The notes beneath the pieces are model-generated. The model had not been told where the DNA came from and ran no database searches. It saw only the letters and a program-made list of their open reading frames with translations. A DNA stretch of 64,000 nucleotides from Lentinus brumalis (taxonomy: Eukaryota > Basidiomycota > Agaricomycetes > Polyporales > Polyporaceae). This document shows positions 11,629-21,469 of the stretch, piece by piece; the stretch's first letter is position 1, and each line of letters opens with the position of its first letter. The DNA lies in contig MARA01000003.1 in assembly GCA_001792895.1 (NCBI GenBank), forward strand, positions 434,001 through 498,000, written 5' to 3'. The position numbers were made by a program, and so were the translations under genes.

Positions 11629-14600
11629 ATGCTCGTCACGGTCACGGTACGCGTCAAAGCCGTGTTCCGCGTCCAGTCGCGTCTGTACCGCCTTCAAGTT
11701 CCACCACATCACCACATCCACATCTCCTTCTGCGCTGCTATGGGCCGCCAGCAAACTCTCGGCAAGTCGTCTAAACGATGCAACTGAGGCAACACTGACG
11801 CGTGCTTCAGGCAAGTTCTTCGGGAAGACCGGGGACCCTCCTGTCCAAACCAAGCTAGACGACGCGTCCGGCGCGAAGAGGAAACGCGCTGCGAAGCCAG
11901 CATCGAAGGAGGATAAGAAAGCAGTTGATGAGCAGGTGACGAAGCAGGGAGAATGTACGTCGTTTCCCTGGTGCGCACCTAACCATGTATTGATGACCAT
12001 GTTGGTAGCCACGCGATCTCCGTCACCGGTCAAGGACGGTGGGTTTCAGCGTAATTTCGATCTTGTTGGTATTGACACGGTGCTCTAGTGAAAGAAAAGG
12101 TTCCCATGGCTAAGAGACGTCGAGTGGTTGAGTCGGACGATGAAGACGCACCTGAACGTGCGTGCATCTATGAAGCTCTGTCTATGTACCTTGCGCAAAC
12201 GCCTCTTCGCAGCGGGCCCATCCACCGCAAAGAAGTCCCAACCCTCTGCGTTCAATTCAGTATCTACGACTGTGCCTAACGCGTCCACTGCTCCCGCCAA
12301 GGCCAAAGCTAAGACTCCGGAGCCTGCCGCTGAAGATGTACCAATGGACGAAGATGAGGCTGCCGCTTCGTCGAGCCATGAAGATGACCCAGATGAAGGA
12401 GAAGAGGAAGTTGACGCAGATGAGGATTTAGAGGAAGAAGAAGGGACGGCGTCAACGAAGTAAGCTCGTGCCTCAGATGAGTCCTACCACGAACCTGACA
12501 GGCTCTCGCGCAGTGCTGAGGCAGCACTGTCCCGCACACAAGAGGTTGATATACCGGGAGGCTGGAAGGTTGGAGATCCGTGCGTGTCTCAAAACGTCGC
12601 TGGCGTCATGCCAATTCACCCCTGCATGCAGGGTTCCCTACGCTGCATTGGCGAAGGTATTCTCGCTCATTGAGGCTACCACCAAGCGGATAGAGAAGAC
12701 TTCTCTGTTGACCTCGTTCTTGTTGCTGGTTATCCGCCGGAGAGCAAAAGGAGACACCCAGTCTCTTCTTCAGGCTGTTTACCTGTGTATCAACCGAGTA
12801 AGCATTGGGCCTCATGTGTTACTGTTGTACGTGTTGCTGACCCTGGACTAGCTGTGCCCTGACTATGTTGGCATCGAGCTTGGCATCGGCGAGAGTTTGC
12901 TCCTCAAGGCCATCGGCGAGTCAACTGGTCGTAGCATGGCTACCGTGAAGGCAGACCTCAAGAAGGAGGGCGACCTCGGCCTCGTGGCAATGGTCAGTGG
13001 TTTGTTAGTCAGGACGGTCTGAGCTCTAATTCAACGCGATCCGTAGAACTCCAAGAATAGCCAGAAGACGCTTTTCAAGCCGAAGCCTTTAACGCTGCCT
13101 GTGGTATTCAAGAATTTGAAGGAGATCGCCCTCAGCAGCGGCCATTCGGTAGGAACGTGGACGTTATCTACGTTCTCCTAGCTAACATAATCGTTAGTCG
13201 CAAAACAAGAAGGTGTCCATCATTACGAAGTTGCTTGCTTCTTGTCAAGGTCAGGAGGCGAAGTACATCGTCCGCAGCTTGGAAGGCAAGCTTCGGATAG
13301 GCAATGCTGAGCGTACCGTATTGGTCGCACTGGCGCATGCTGCTGTCCTCGCCGAACAGGAGAGCTGTAAGTCTGCATCCGGCAGTACACGCCGTGGTGT
13401 ACTGACATGATCACGTCTGCCCCCAGCGAACAAGAGGCTAAGTAAGGATAAGCTCGCGGCCCGGCTCGAGGAGGCAGCAAGCATCGTCAAGCAAGTCTAC
13501 AGGTATGGTGCACCTTATTCGGGCAAAGAACGATCGTCCTTCATCAGCCATGTCATCTAGCGAACTTCCTAACTACGACCTCGTCATCCCCGCATTGCTC
13601 AACGCTGGCATCGACAAGCTTCGTGAAGAGTGCAAGCTGACGCCCGGCGTACCTTTGAAACCTATGTTAGCTAAGCCAACCAAGGCTATCGGCGAGGTGC
13701 TGGATAAGTTTGAAGGCAAGAAGTTTACTTGCGAATACAAGTACGACGGCGAGCGAGCACAGGTAGGACGTATGATATTAACCATGATAAGGTCGTAGAT
13801 TCATGGTCTCACATGACAGGTCCACAAGCTCGAGGACGGGACCATCGCTGTCTTCAGTCGCAATTCCGAGGACATGAGCAAGAAGTATCCCGACCTCATG
13901 GAACAGCTCCCGCGGGTAGGTGCTGCACTCGCCTTCCCACCCTCATGGCAGGCTTCCGTACGGGGAGCTGCGTGGCTGACCGCATGTCCGGCAGTGTGTC
14001 AAAGAGGGTACGAAGACGTTCGTGTTCGATGCCGAGGCGGTGGCCATCGACAAGGACTCTGCGAAATTGCTTCCATTCCAGGAACTGAGCAGACGTAAGC
14101 GGAAGGATGTCAAGGTCGAGGACATCAAGGTCCGCGTCTGTCTGTTCGCGTTCGACCTGCTCTACTTGAACGGCGAGGTACGTGGTGCCTTTTCCCCAGC
14201 GTGGCTCCACCCACTGACGATCTGCTTTGGAATAAACTTTGCTGTGCTCGATTTGCTCCCTATGCAATTGCAGCCGCTACTGCAGAAGGACTTATCTGAG
14301 CGGAGGGAATTGCTCCAGCAGCACTTCCAGCCTGTAGACCTCGAGTTCCAGTTTGCGAAGGCGTCGGATGCACATGCGACGGACGAAATCCAGACCTTCC
14401 TCGAGGAGAGTGTCAAAGATGGCTGCGAAGGACTCATGGTCAAGATGCTTGAGGGCGAGCTCAGCCATTATGAGCCTAGTCGCCGGACTGTGAACTGGCT
14501 CAAGGTAGGGTCTTCCCGGCACGTTCTGCATAATGGCTAGGCGACTGACGTGCCTTCGCGGTCTGCAGCTCAAGAAAGATTACCTTGCAGGCGTAGGCGA

Positions 14601-15212
14601 CTCTCTCGACCTCGTGGTTGTCGGCGGGTACTACGGCAAGGGCAAGCGGACGAACGTCTATGGCGCGTTCCTGCTCGCGTGCTACGACTCCGACTCGGAG
14701 GAGTATCAGACCATATGCAAGATCGGCACAGGCTTCAGCGACGAGGCGCTTCAAGCGCACTACGAGACGCTTAAGCCTCTCGAGATGCAAACTCCTCGCG
14801 GGGATATCAAGGTCGGAGGGGCGAAGCCCGACGTGTGGTTCGAACCGAAGATTGTCTGGGAGGTCCTGACGGCAGATCTGAGTCTGAGTCCTATTTACAC
14901 TGCGGCGCAGGGGCTGGTACGTAACATCCGTCGGGCTTGCAAGTGGGTCTCGTTGACGTGAGCCCCGCATATCCCCATAGGCTGAGGAACGCGGTATCTC
15001 CCTGCGGTTTCCCCGGTTTATCAAGATTCGGGATGACAAGAACGCAGAAGACGCGACGGGTCCGGAGCAGGTGCGTGATTGCGTCGGGCACTAGGGTCAT
15101 GTAGCTTATGCTCTCTCCCTACCAGATTGCAGAGATGTACCAGCGACAAGTCACCGCACAGACGAAGGGGAAGAAGGGCAGGGGCGGTGACGCAGATGAT
15201 GGCTTCTGGTGA
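11629..15212 (+). CDS. CDC9: DNA ligase I (ATP-dependent)
   Basis: This enzyme seals Okazaki fragments and repair nicks in the nucleus. From the ATG at 11740 the protein begins [13 protein letters not shown], a perfect PCNA-interacting PIP-box (QxxLxxFF) assembled across a GC-AG intron (11762-11810). An acidic, Lys-rich linker with a [12 protein letters not shown] basic/acidic patch follows. The DNA-binding domain starts around [19 protein letters not shown]. The adenylation domain carries the active-site Lys in [10 protein letters not shown], then [23 protein letters not shown] and WLKLKKDY. The OB-fold has [12 protein letters not shown] and [15 protein letters not shown]. About 16 short introns all join in frame. 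An in-frame ATG at 11629 adds 37 residues resembling a mitochondrial presequence; an in-frame stop lies immediately 5' of it. I annotate the longer form. The nuclear form starts at 11740. Confidence 0.95.
11762..11810 (+). other. GC-AG intron splitting the ligase PIP-box
   Basis: This 49-nt intron has a GC donor (gcaagt) and ends cttcag, with a ctgac branch-like element. Splicing joins QQTLG to KFFGK in phase and creates the PCNA-binding motif. Retention would give a stop a few codons later. The same hexamer-like start (gcaagt) occurs at the start of the next exon. Confidence 0.85.
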
Positions 15213-15422
15213 CGCCTTGGATACCTCGTTCATGGTCCGCAGGACGCTCTGTATAGATATGTATTGTGCTCCGCTTTGTCGTATTTGTTTTCGTCGCACT
15301 GTGTATACGCACTGTAAGTGAGTACATTCTATGGAGGGTAGCATCGGAACTACGTCCGCGCAGAACGTCCGGACTCCACGCGAGGGCAAGAAAAGGGAAG
15401 CCAAAGGTATGCTCCGGGGATG

Positions 15423-16035
15423 TCATTTTGATGCTACCGCCTTCGCCGTATCCTGGACTGCATCTGCTGCCTGCTGCACAAGAGGTTTGCTCGCCTCCTT
15501 CTTCTCCTTGCCACCGAGGTACCAGTAGTTGACGAAACGACCGCCCTGGATCGACTGCGCGGTCGCGTTTGTAGCATGGCAGGCGAAGAGCAGGTAGTTC
15601 CGTGGTTGCACGCGCCACGCTATATGGGGAGTTGGGTCTGATATCTTGGAGAAAAAGAGACATGTCACGTACCAAAGCGCATGAATACCATACTGAGGAA
15701 GCATTCGCCCAGGCCCAATCAACAACATGGGACGGATGTGGGGACACTTGCACTCACGAGTAGGACGCCAATGCCGCGGTCATAGTCCCAGAGATGACCT
15801 CCTCATCCTTTCTCAAGTCCGCAAGGGCAGCGAGCGGAAGACCCCAATTCGCAACCTGGTGCAATAGGTTAGTCGACTCTCCAAACCTCCGGGCGTTAAC
15901 TGCATACCGGTCCCCAGAAATGTGTGCCTGCAGGGCCCATCAGTGACCGCACCTCGCATAGAGCAAGCTGAACGCACTGAAGAAGTACTCGCGGGCGGCG
16001 GGAGACCTGATCCAGCTGGCGAATGCGGAGGCCAT
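15423..16035 (-). CDS. MPC1: Mitochondrial pyruvate carrier subunit 1
   Basis: This is an inner-membrane protein that forms, with an MPC2/3 partner, the carrier importing pyruvate into the matrix. Five minus-strand exons give about 130 aa. The start [20 protein letters not shown] leads into the conserved [19 protein letters not shown], then the acidic DEEVISG loop, [20 protein letters not shown] in the second helix and [11 protein letters not shown] at its end. The C-terminus carries a Lys/Ala-rich tail. One exon is only about 20 nt (SMVFMRF). Family length and all hallmark residues are present. It converges on the ligase gene, about 210 bp away. Confidence 0.94.
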
Positions 16036-16531
16036 GGTGGCAGAGAAGAGAGTCTTACGAGCTTGTGACAATATCGAGGCGCGCGACAGCGGTCAGTGCT
16101 CCTTAGGGCGTCTACGCCACGTGGGTAAGTATGCCGCTCGTGTCGGAGGACGCCTGCAACGCCTGGCAGCAGCTCGCAGCACGCCCGCCATGAGGCGCAG
16201 ACCGCGAGCTCGAGCTCGACGATGCTGGCAGTCTTCCTCCTCCTCCTGGTCTGCTGCGGCCTTGCTCGACGCCGCGTCCTGATCTGGCTGCGGCACATGC
16301 ACAAAGGACGACCTGATCTGGCTGGGACACTGCTGATCGCACAGGAGACAAACTATCGGCGAGGCCTGCATCTGCCTCGTTGCAGCGGTTCGCTGGCGCT
16401 AGACTCTTAAATGCAAAATGCCAGTCGTCCCCGCCCTTCTCACCCCTCGACGTTCACCTCTTGTCCACCTGAGCCCCTTCTGCCTTCCCTGCGCCCGGTG
16501 ACCCTTGGTAGCGCTGTCCACGAGCTCGATC
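16036..16531. promoter_or_regulatory. Divergent promoter, MPC1 / proline-rich gene
   Basis: Just under 500 bp lie between the two starts. The last ~100 bp before 16532 are strongly pyrimidine-rich on the plus strand, as is common for fungal transcription-start regions. I see no credible exon here. Confidence 0.45.
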
Positions 16532-17983
16532 ATGCAGGCCTACTATAGCGGTGAACGCAGCTATAGCAATGGAGCCAAAGGCCAGCCATACGCACCACCA
16601 CCGCAGTACTACCAGCAGTACCCTGGCTATGGCTACGCGCAGACGGGAGGAGCCCCGATCGCCGCCCCGTTTCCTGTATACCCGGGCATGCAGCCAGCAA
16701 TCGGAACCCCGGCTACAGGGCGACCGCGCCCCCTCGATCGCGAACCCTCGCGTTCATCTACTCCCGGCCACACAAGACCGGGAATAAGACCGCTCAAGTC
16801 GGCACTCAAGAGGACACGAACCCCCGAATATGGAGGTCCTGTAGGAGATGGCCCGCCCCTTGTAAGAGGGCGCACGCCGGAGGGCATCCCGGTTCAACGG
16901 CAGAGAACGCGGTCGGGGTCGCGTATGCGAGTCAATTCAACTCCAAGATGGGATTCTGGTGCGTGCTTACATGAATTAAGCCCAATAACATCCGCCACAT
17001 GCTCGCTTAGATCATCTCATCGTGTCACTGCGGTCCACCAACGAGCTCCATATCGACGGCATCGGTGATGCTGAAGTCGCAAACGAGCTGTCAGAGGACA
17101 TACTGTCGATATGGCCGCATGGAGTCAATCAACAGGGCTTCCGTCGGGGCAAGTGGAAGGTGCAATTCGCCGGGAACCCATGGACGTCCGCTGGTCTAGA
17201 TGCTGTTCTGTATGCTCGTTCGCAGCTTCTTTGCTTGGGCTGCTCGTTGACATCATCTACCTTGCAGGGCAGGCAAGATGCTCGTTCGACTGTCTGTCTC
17301 CCTCGCTCGCCTGGTGCGTTGTCTCTAAGCCCAACACGTTCCCCCATTGACACGTCATCGTCCTTCTAGGGTTACGGCTACCTGTCAACTGTCAACGTGA
17401 GCAGTCCGGTACGTGACAGTCACTTCTGCCCACCGTGCAAGCATTGAAAATATTCTTCGATCTTCTAGTGGACATCTCCGCAACTTGTCTACCATGCGGC
17501 TCCGCCGGATCCAGAGGCCTTTGTCTTCGCGATGATGCTCTCCAAGTCGGGCGATAGACTGACGTTCCTGGACGGTCCTGCGGATCTTACGATTGCGCTG
17601 GGCACGGCCCTTCGTGAGTACTTCCCGCGGAGGATTACCACCGACCGTGCAACAGAGGATGGCCTGCATATCTTTGAGATCAAGCGGGGCCCTACCGGAG
17701 GTATGTCCCGTCTTCGACGTATATCGATACGCATTGAATTCTTGCACTTTCCGCAGTTCTGGTAGATCGAGCTACGCTCACCACGTTTGTTCTCACCTGG
17801 CTCAATCGCGCGGGCTTCAGACTGTCCGGAAGCGTACCCCTCGGCTCGCGGAGCTTGTTCAGCCTCGGACCCCGCAGAGAGACGTGGCTCTTCCGCTTGA
17901 AGCGCAGCGCCCGTCCTAAGGATCTCGGCCGGCGCCCGTCCAGTCGCCAAAGTCGCCAAAGTCGCGGCGAGTACGAAGCGTGA
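16532..17983 (+). CDS. Proline/arginine-rich orphan protein with globular C-terminal half
   Basis: The family is not recognised. The first exon from the ATG at 16532 encodes a low-complexity Tyr/Pro/Gln segment (YAPPPQYYQQYPGYGY), then an Arg/Ser/Thr/Pro-rich stretch with many SP/TP sites and RTRSGSR-type basic repeats. After an intron at about 16960 the second half looks structured: IVSLRSTNELHIDGIGD, then WKVQFAGNPWTSAG, GYGYLSTVN, FAMMLSKSGDRLTFLDGPAD, LREYFPRRIT and FVLTWLNRAGFRLSGSVPLG. It ends in an Arg/Ser tail. Five or so short introns join in phase; one (near 17396) has two usable donors. The clean splicing and compositional switch support a real gene. A Tyr/Pro disordered N-terminus suggests scaffold or RNA-related roles, but that is speculation. 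Confidence 0.72.
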
Positions 17984-18609
17984 TACTGCCTGCATTTACC
18001 GCTATGACTCGTGATGCTTATCGACCTTGTCTACGTCTTCACGTCTTGATGACTAACTTGTGATGTTTCGGTAGATGCGCTCGGGTCCCATGTCTTGAAG
18101 TTGTAGGTTCCGTTGGTATTGTTGCTGTATCTTTCGCGTCTCTTCGGTTCTCGTGCTACATTCATGTGTCATATATGTACTGCTTCGTCTGTATTAGTTG
18201 ATATATCAGGGTGTATAGTCTTGTACATACTGCGTTAATCGCATCATTTGCTCCGACAGCTGCAGCGGGTGATTCATGTGCAAGTCCCACCGACGCAGGA
18301 CTGTTAGGTATGTCGCTAGATTTTGAAGCCTTGGTTACATCTGCTCACAAGGGAAAAACAGCAAAGCGATGAGCATTCAGTGCTCGTTTGCCAGGCATGC
18401 ACTGTGACGCTCAGAGCGGACGCCTTTCACCTTCAAGTATATACAACTATCTTCCGAAGGCTCGCTCGCTCGAATTACGCGGCCGGTACGAAGCATATCG
18501 TCATGTCCATCGTGCACATTCTCCCCTGCAATGAACTGGGTATACTCCTGAATCCTCGGTGTCATCCGCACTCCCACCAACATCATCGAGCGGGCGCAGC
18601 TCCGCGACC
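17984..18609. other. Intergenic, no gene seen
   Basis: This 626-bp gap between converging genes is relatively T-rich on the plus strand from 18040 to 18230, which suggests 3' UTR. No coding frame has support. Confidence 0.45.
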
Positions 18610-19236
18610 TTAATCCTTCTTCAAAACGGCGACCACCTTCCTGCCTGACCGTGTATCGCCTGACTGGTTCTTGTTCTTGTTCTTGTCGGCAGTCGATGTA
18701 TCGTTCTTCTGCCCTCCCTGAGTCGCAGTGGTGCTGCTGGTCGAAGCGGCGGGCTTCTTGGGTTGGGGACCGACTTGCTTGGAGATGCCTGCCTCCGGCA
18801 CCGGGTTGGGTCCTTTAGGTACGAAATCGTCGTCATCGTCGTCATCTTCTTCACTGCTCGGCGCCGGACTGTCAATCTGACGCAACGTGATTGGATGCCA
18901 GGAGGCTCACCTATCCTCCGGGGAGGCTTTTGTGCTGCGACAACGAAGGGCATCAGCTCGGAAGCGGGAAAGGTAAGGGCGCGGCTCACCTCGGCACGAC
19001 GCTCAACTGTAGACTAGCGATATTCTGCGTCTCCGCCTCGACAAGGTGCGCTGTGATGGCGAGTGCCAGGTCCCTGACCGAGATTACTCGTTAGTTCTCC
19101 CCTGCTCAGAAGAGGTTGGAGAAGGCACGCACACTGCCAGTGCGTCCACTCTGGCAGCCTCCACTTCAGTGGCCTCGGTTGGAGCACCCGTGAACGCGTT
19201 GTCCGCAGGGAGGACAGCAACTTCTGCGTCGGACAT
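18610..19236 (-). CDS. Small acidic protein A (orphan)
   Basis: No known family. A consistent spliced model starts MSDAEVAVLPADNAFTGAP and continues through a helical segment (DLALAITAHLVEAETQNI). It then joins via a 24-nt exon to an acidic run (SSEEDDDDDDDF) followed by VPKGPNPVPEAGISK and a Lys/Gln/Thr/Ser-rich low-complexity tail ending AVLKKD. The last acceptor is the gacag three codons inside an upstream open frame; the nearer acceptor breaks the frame. A TATA-like element lies about 120 nt upstream (19356-19366). The acidic run plus F-x-P-K-G-P...G-I-x-K module recurs in protein B 1.5 kb away, which argues that both are real genes. A small nuclear or nucleolar protein is plausible from composition, but this is inference only. 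Confidence 0.55.
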
Positions 19237-19355
19237 GATGAATCGAGTATTGGCCGGACGAGTGGAAGGCAAGTTGAAAGTGGTATCGCTTGTTTGAGAG
19301 GGGGCCGAGCTGAAGCTTGGAGTGATATGGTAGACCAGGGACGTCTCACTGCAGG

Positions 19356-19366
19356 ATATATATAAA
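19356..19366 (-). promoter_or_regulatory. TATA-like element of acidic protein A gene
   Basis: On the minus strand the sequence reads tttatatatat, about 120 nt 5' of the start codon. It is the strongest TATA match in the neighbourhood. Confidence 0.45.
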
Positions 19367-19726
19367 GGACGCCTGGGACGGAGCCCCAAACGCACGGGCA
19401 CAGGACTATAGTACGATGGAAGTAGGAGGCTAGCTAGGACACGGCCACAAGAACACCTAGACGTCGACCGCCCATGTGGTTCAAGAGCTCACCGCGAGTT
19501 CGGGCGCGACGTGTTCGACCATGTACTGTACAGTAAAGTTAATAATCTACACAGCAGTATCGAGCAAGAAGTCCGTAGTAGGCGATGTGCACCACACACG
19601 GGTGGCGTTCTGGAGACTGTGTTCCACGGTAACGCGGTTGATCAAGCCCCTGGTAAGCAATGGAATGAGCGTCGCGCACAGCTGCTGGTCAGCTTCTTCG
19701 TAGGGTGGACAGGCTTGCGTGCAAGA

Positions 19727-19737
19727 GGGGGGGGGGG
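19727..19737 (+). repeat. Poly-G run (11 G)
   Basis: Eleven consecutive G residues in non-coding DNA. The true length is unreliable given the homopolymer problems elsewhere in this window. Confidence 0.8.
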
Positions 19738-20718
19738 TTGGACTCTTCGGGGTCCATCAGCCGTTACCGGACTCTCCAGCTGTGGGAGTCTTTCAGGGAC
19801 GTCCCAGACAAAAATATTCTGATGATGATCATGACAGAGACGAACAGGACGCTGTAGCAAGTGCTCTTGACGCCAACGCCAGGAGAGGCAAGGCGTACGC
19901 GACAAACATCATTCCGCGCGATGCAAATGCCAATATGCTCACGATCCACATTGGCTGTGAGAGTGAGGAACGCTGCACTGGTAGAGGATGTACCTGACCT
20001 GTCCAGCATCGTCAAGGGCGCCGGTCCTGCCATCGTGGCCTCCTCGGAGCACCAGGAGGCTCAGGACAATGCCCTAGGCCGAAAGAAGCTAGGATTATAT
20101 TTGGAACCTGAGGACGCTCGTAGAACTCCTGCACAGGGCTATCAGCTCAGTGCGCGCGAAGAATGCGTGCATGCGGTTCCTGCCACATTCCAGAACCAAG
20201 TAACAGAGCCTCATCGTGAGACCCTGCCGATGAGATAATGGCGATTCTTCAGCGTCCGTGCGCGCGAGGTGACGGGTTGCAATGCCATCTACTCAGACGA
20301 TGGTTGACCATACACCACGACCGTAAGTCTGTTATATGTCATAACGTGATTCCTGACCGCTAGAACTTGATCATGTGTGTAAAGCGTAAGTACACGGGAT
20401 GGTGGAGGTTATGTTCAAGCTCAGGCTTGTGCCCTCGGCTAGGCGTAGCCGAACGGCAATCTCCGGCGCCTGCTGGACGACACGGGTGAAATGGCCCGCT
20501 GGTATGTAGTTGTGTCAAGACGAGCTGAAAGGCCTGAAGCAAAGAGTAGATCTCGTGATATGTAGACAGCTGCTAGTACATTGAGATCCATGGTATACCA
20601 GTACCGCAGCCTCACTGGTGCGGCCAACATGATATAGAGACGCCGAAATAATGTCCTCTGGGCATGTATTTGTGATGAAGTCCACGCTGAGAATGCGTCC
20701 GTCACCTCCGTCGTCGCT

Positions 20719-21069
20719 CTACTTCTTGATAGGTTTCACAGGTTTCCTGATACCTTGTTCCGCCCCCGAAGGAGGACCCTTCGGGCTGAACCAGTCGTCG
20801 TCTTCGTCGTCGTCATCTACATCGTTTGAGGAGCTGAAATGTCCGTGAGCGCGTGAGTACTTGCCCAAGGCACCGTAAAGGCAACATACACGACTTCGAT
20901 CTTCTTTATTGGTTTGACGGGCTTCCTGATACCGTGTTCAGCACCTGCAGGTGGACCTTTCGGGCTGAACAAGTCGTCGTCGTCGTAGTCATCTACATCA
21001 TTCATGGAACTGGAATGGTCCGCGAGCGCGTGAGTACCTGTACAAGGCACACTGTCAACCGCGACGTAC
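20719..21069 (-). repeat. Tandem intron-plus-exon duplication inside acidic protein B
   Basis: The unit 20890-21069 (60-nt intron plus 120-nt exon) and the unit 20719-20889 (56-nt intron plus 115-nt exon) are similar through the intron 3' half (both contain ctcacgcgct and gga-cat/cca-ttt-cag ends) and the exon. The two exons are in the same phase and encode nearly the same peptide. Confidence 0.8.
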
Positions 21070-21469
21070 ATAATAGCATTCGCTCCCAACCTGCATGAGC
21101 GTCGTCAGCCTCACCAGACAGGATGGCAGTAGCAGTAACTCACGAAAGGGGGAGCGTAGGAGCGACGCTGGCGACGGCGCTGGGTGGCACGCTGACGCCT
21201 CCGTCGGCGTGGTCAAGGGCCTCGTGCGAGCTGTGACATTCTCAGTTTGCGGGACAGGTACCCGTGCATGGTCGCAGAACTCACTCAGAAGGGGAGGTCT
21301 CTCCGGAGGAGAGGCCCGGGCTGACAGACTGGGTTCCCATGTCTAAGGCAACCGGGACGTGGGAGCGGGGTAGATCCTCGACGGACGCAGAAGTGCTACC
21401 GACGGTTGTAACGTTGTCGTTTGAGTCGTTCATTGTTGAGTACAATTGTTGAGATGAGGGAGAAGTCAT
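20719..21469 (-). CDS. Small acidic protein B with duplicated exon (orphan)
   Basis: No known family. Exons run from 21469 (MTSPSSQQLYSTMND, Ser/Thr-rich) through 21144-21230 and a 21-nt exon (21070-21090) to two paralogous exons, 20890-21009 and 20719-20833. Each paralogous exon encodes an acidic run then FSPKGP-x-GAE-x-GIRKPVKPIKK. The second ends directly in a stop. All junctions are in phase with donors gtgagt, gtacgt or gtatgt. A second ATG at 21433 may be the real start, because a gatatataacg TATA-like element lies only about 15-25 nt 5' of the first ATG. The shared module with protein A (acidic run, F-x-P-K-G-P, G-I-x-K) suggests a small family. The basic VKPIKK after an acidic run could mediate nucleic-acid or chaperone contacts, but this is speculation. 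Confidence 0.58.

Larger units (their letters stand above)
19237..20718. other. Gene-poor region with hydrophobic minus-strand fragments
   Basis: No gene can be assembled here. On the minus strand around 19850-19960 a frame encodes a hydrophobic stretch (WIVSILAFASRGMMFVAYAL), and around 20450-20640 another open frame contains membrane-like residues, but I found no splice path linking them. They may be exons of an unrecognised membrane-protein gene or decayed remnants. An 11-base G run sits at 19727-19737. Confidence 0.35.

Noticed and set aside
11649..11803. Two ACGCGT (MCB-like) hexamers near the ligase start
   Set aside because: One lies in the leader coding frame and one inside an intron. 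A six-base match is expected many times in 64 kb, so it is not evidence of cell-cycle control.
18610..21469. Acidic proteins A/B as mating pheromone precursors near a receptor-like gene
   Set aside because: Neither ends in a CaaX motif, and the seven-TM gene does not match Ste3 well; the idea has no sequence support.
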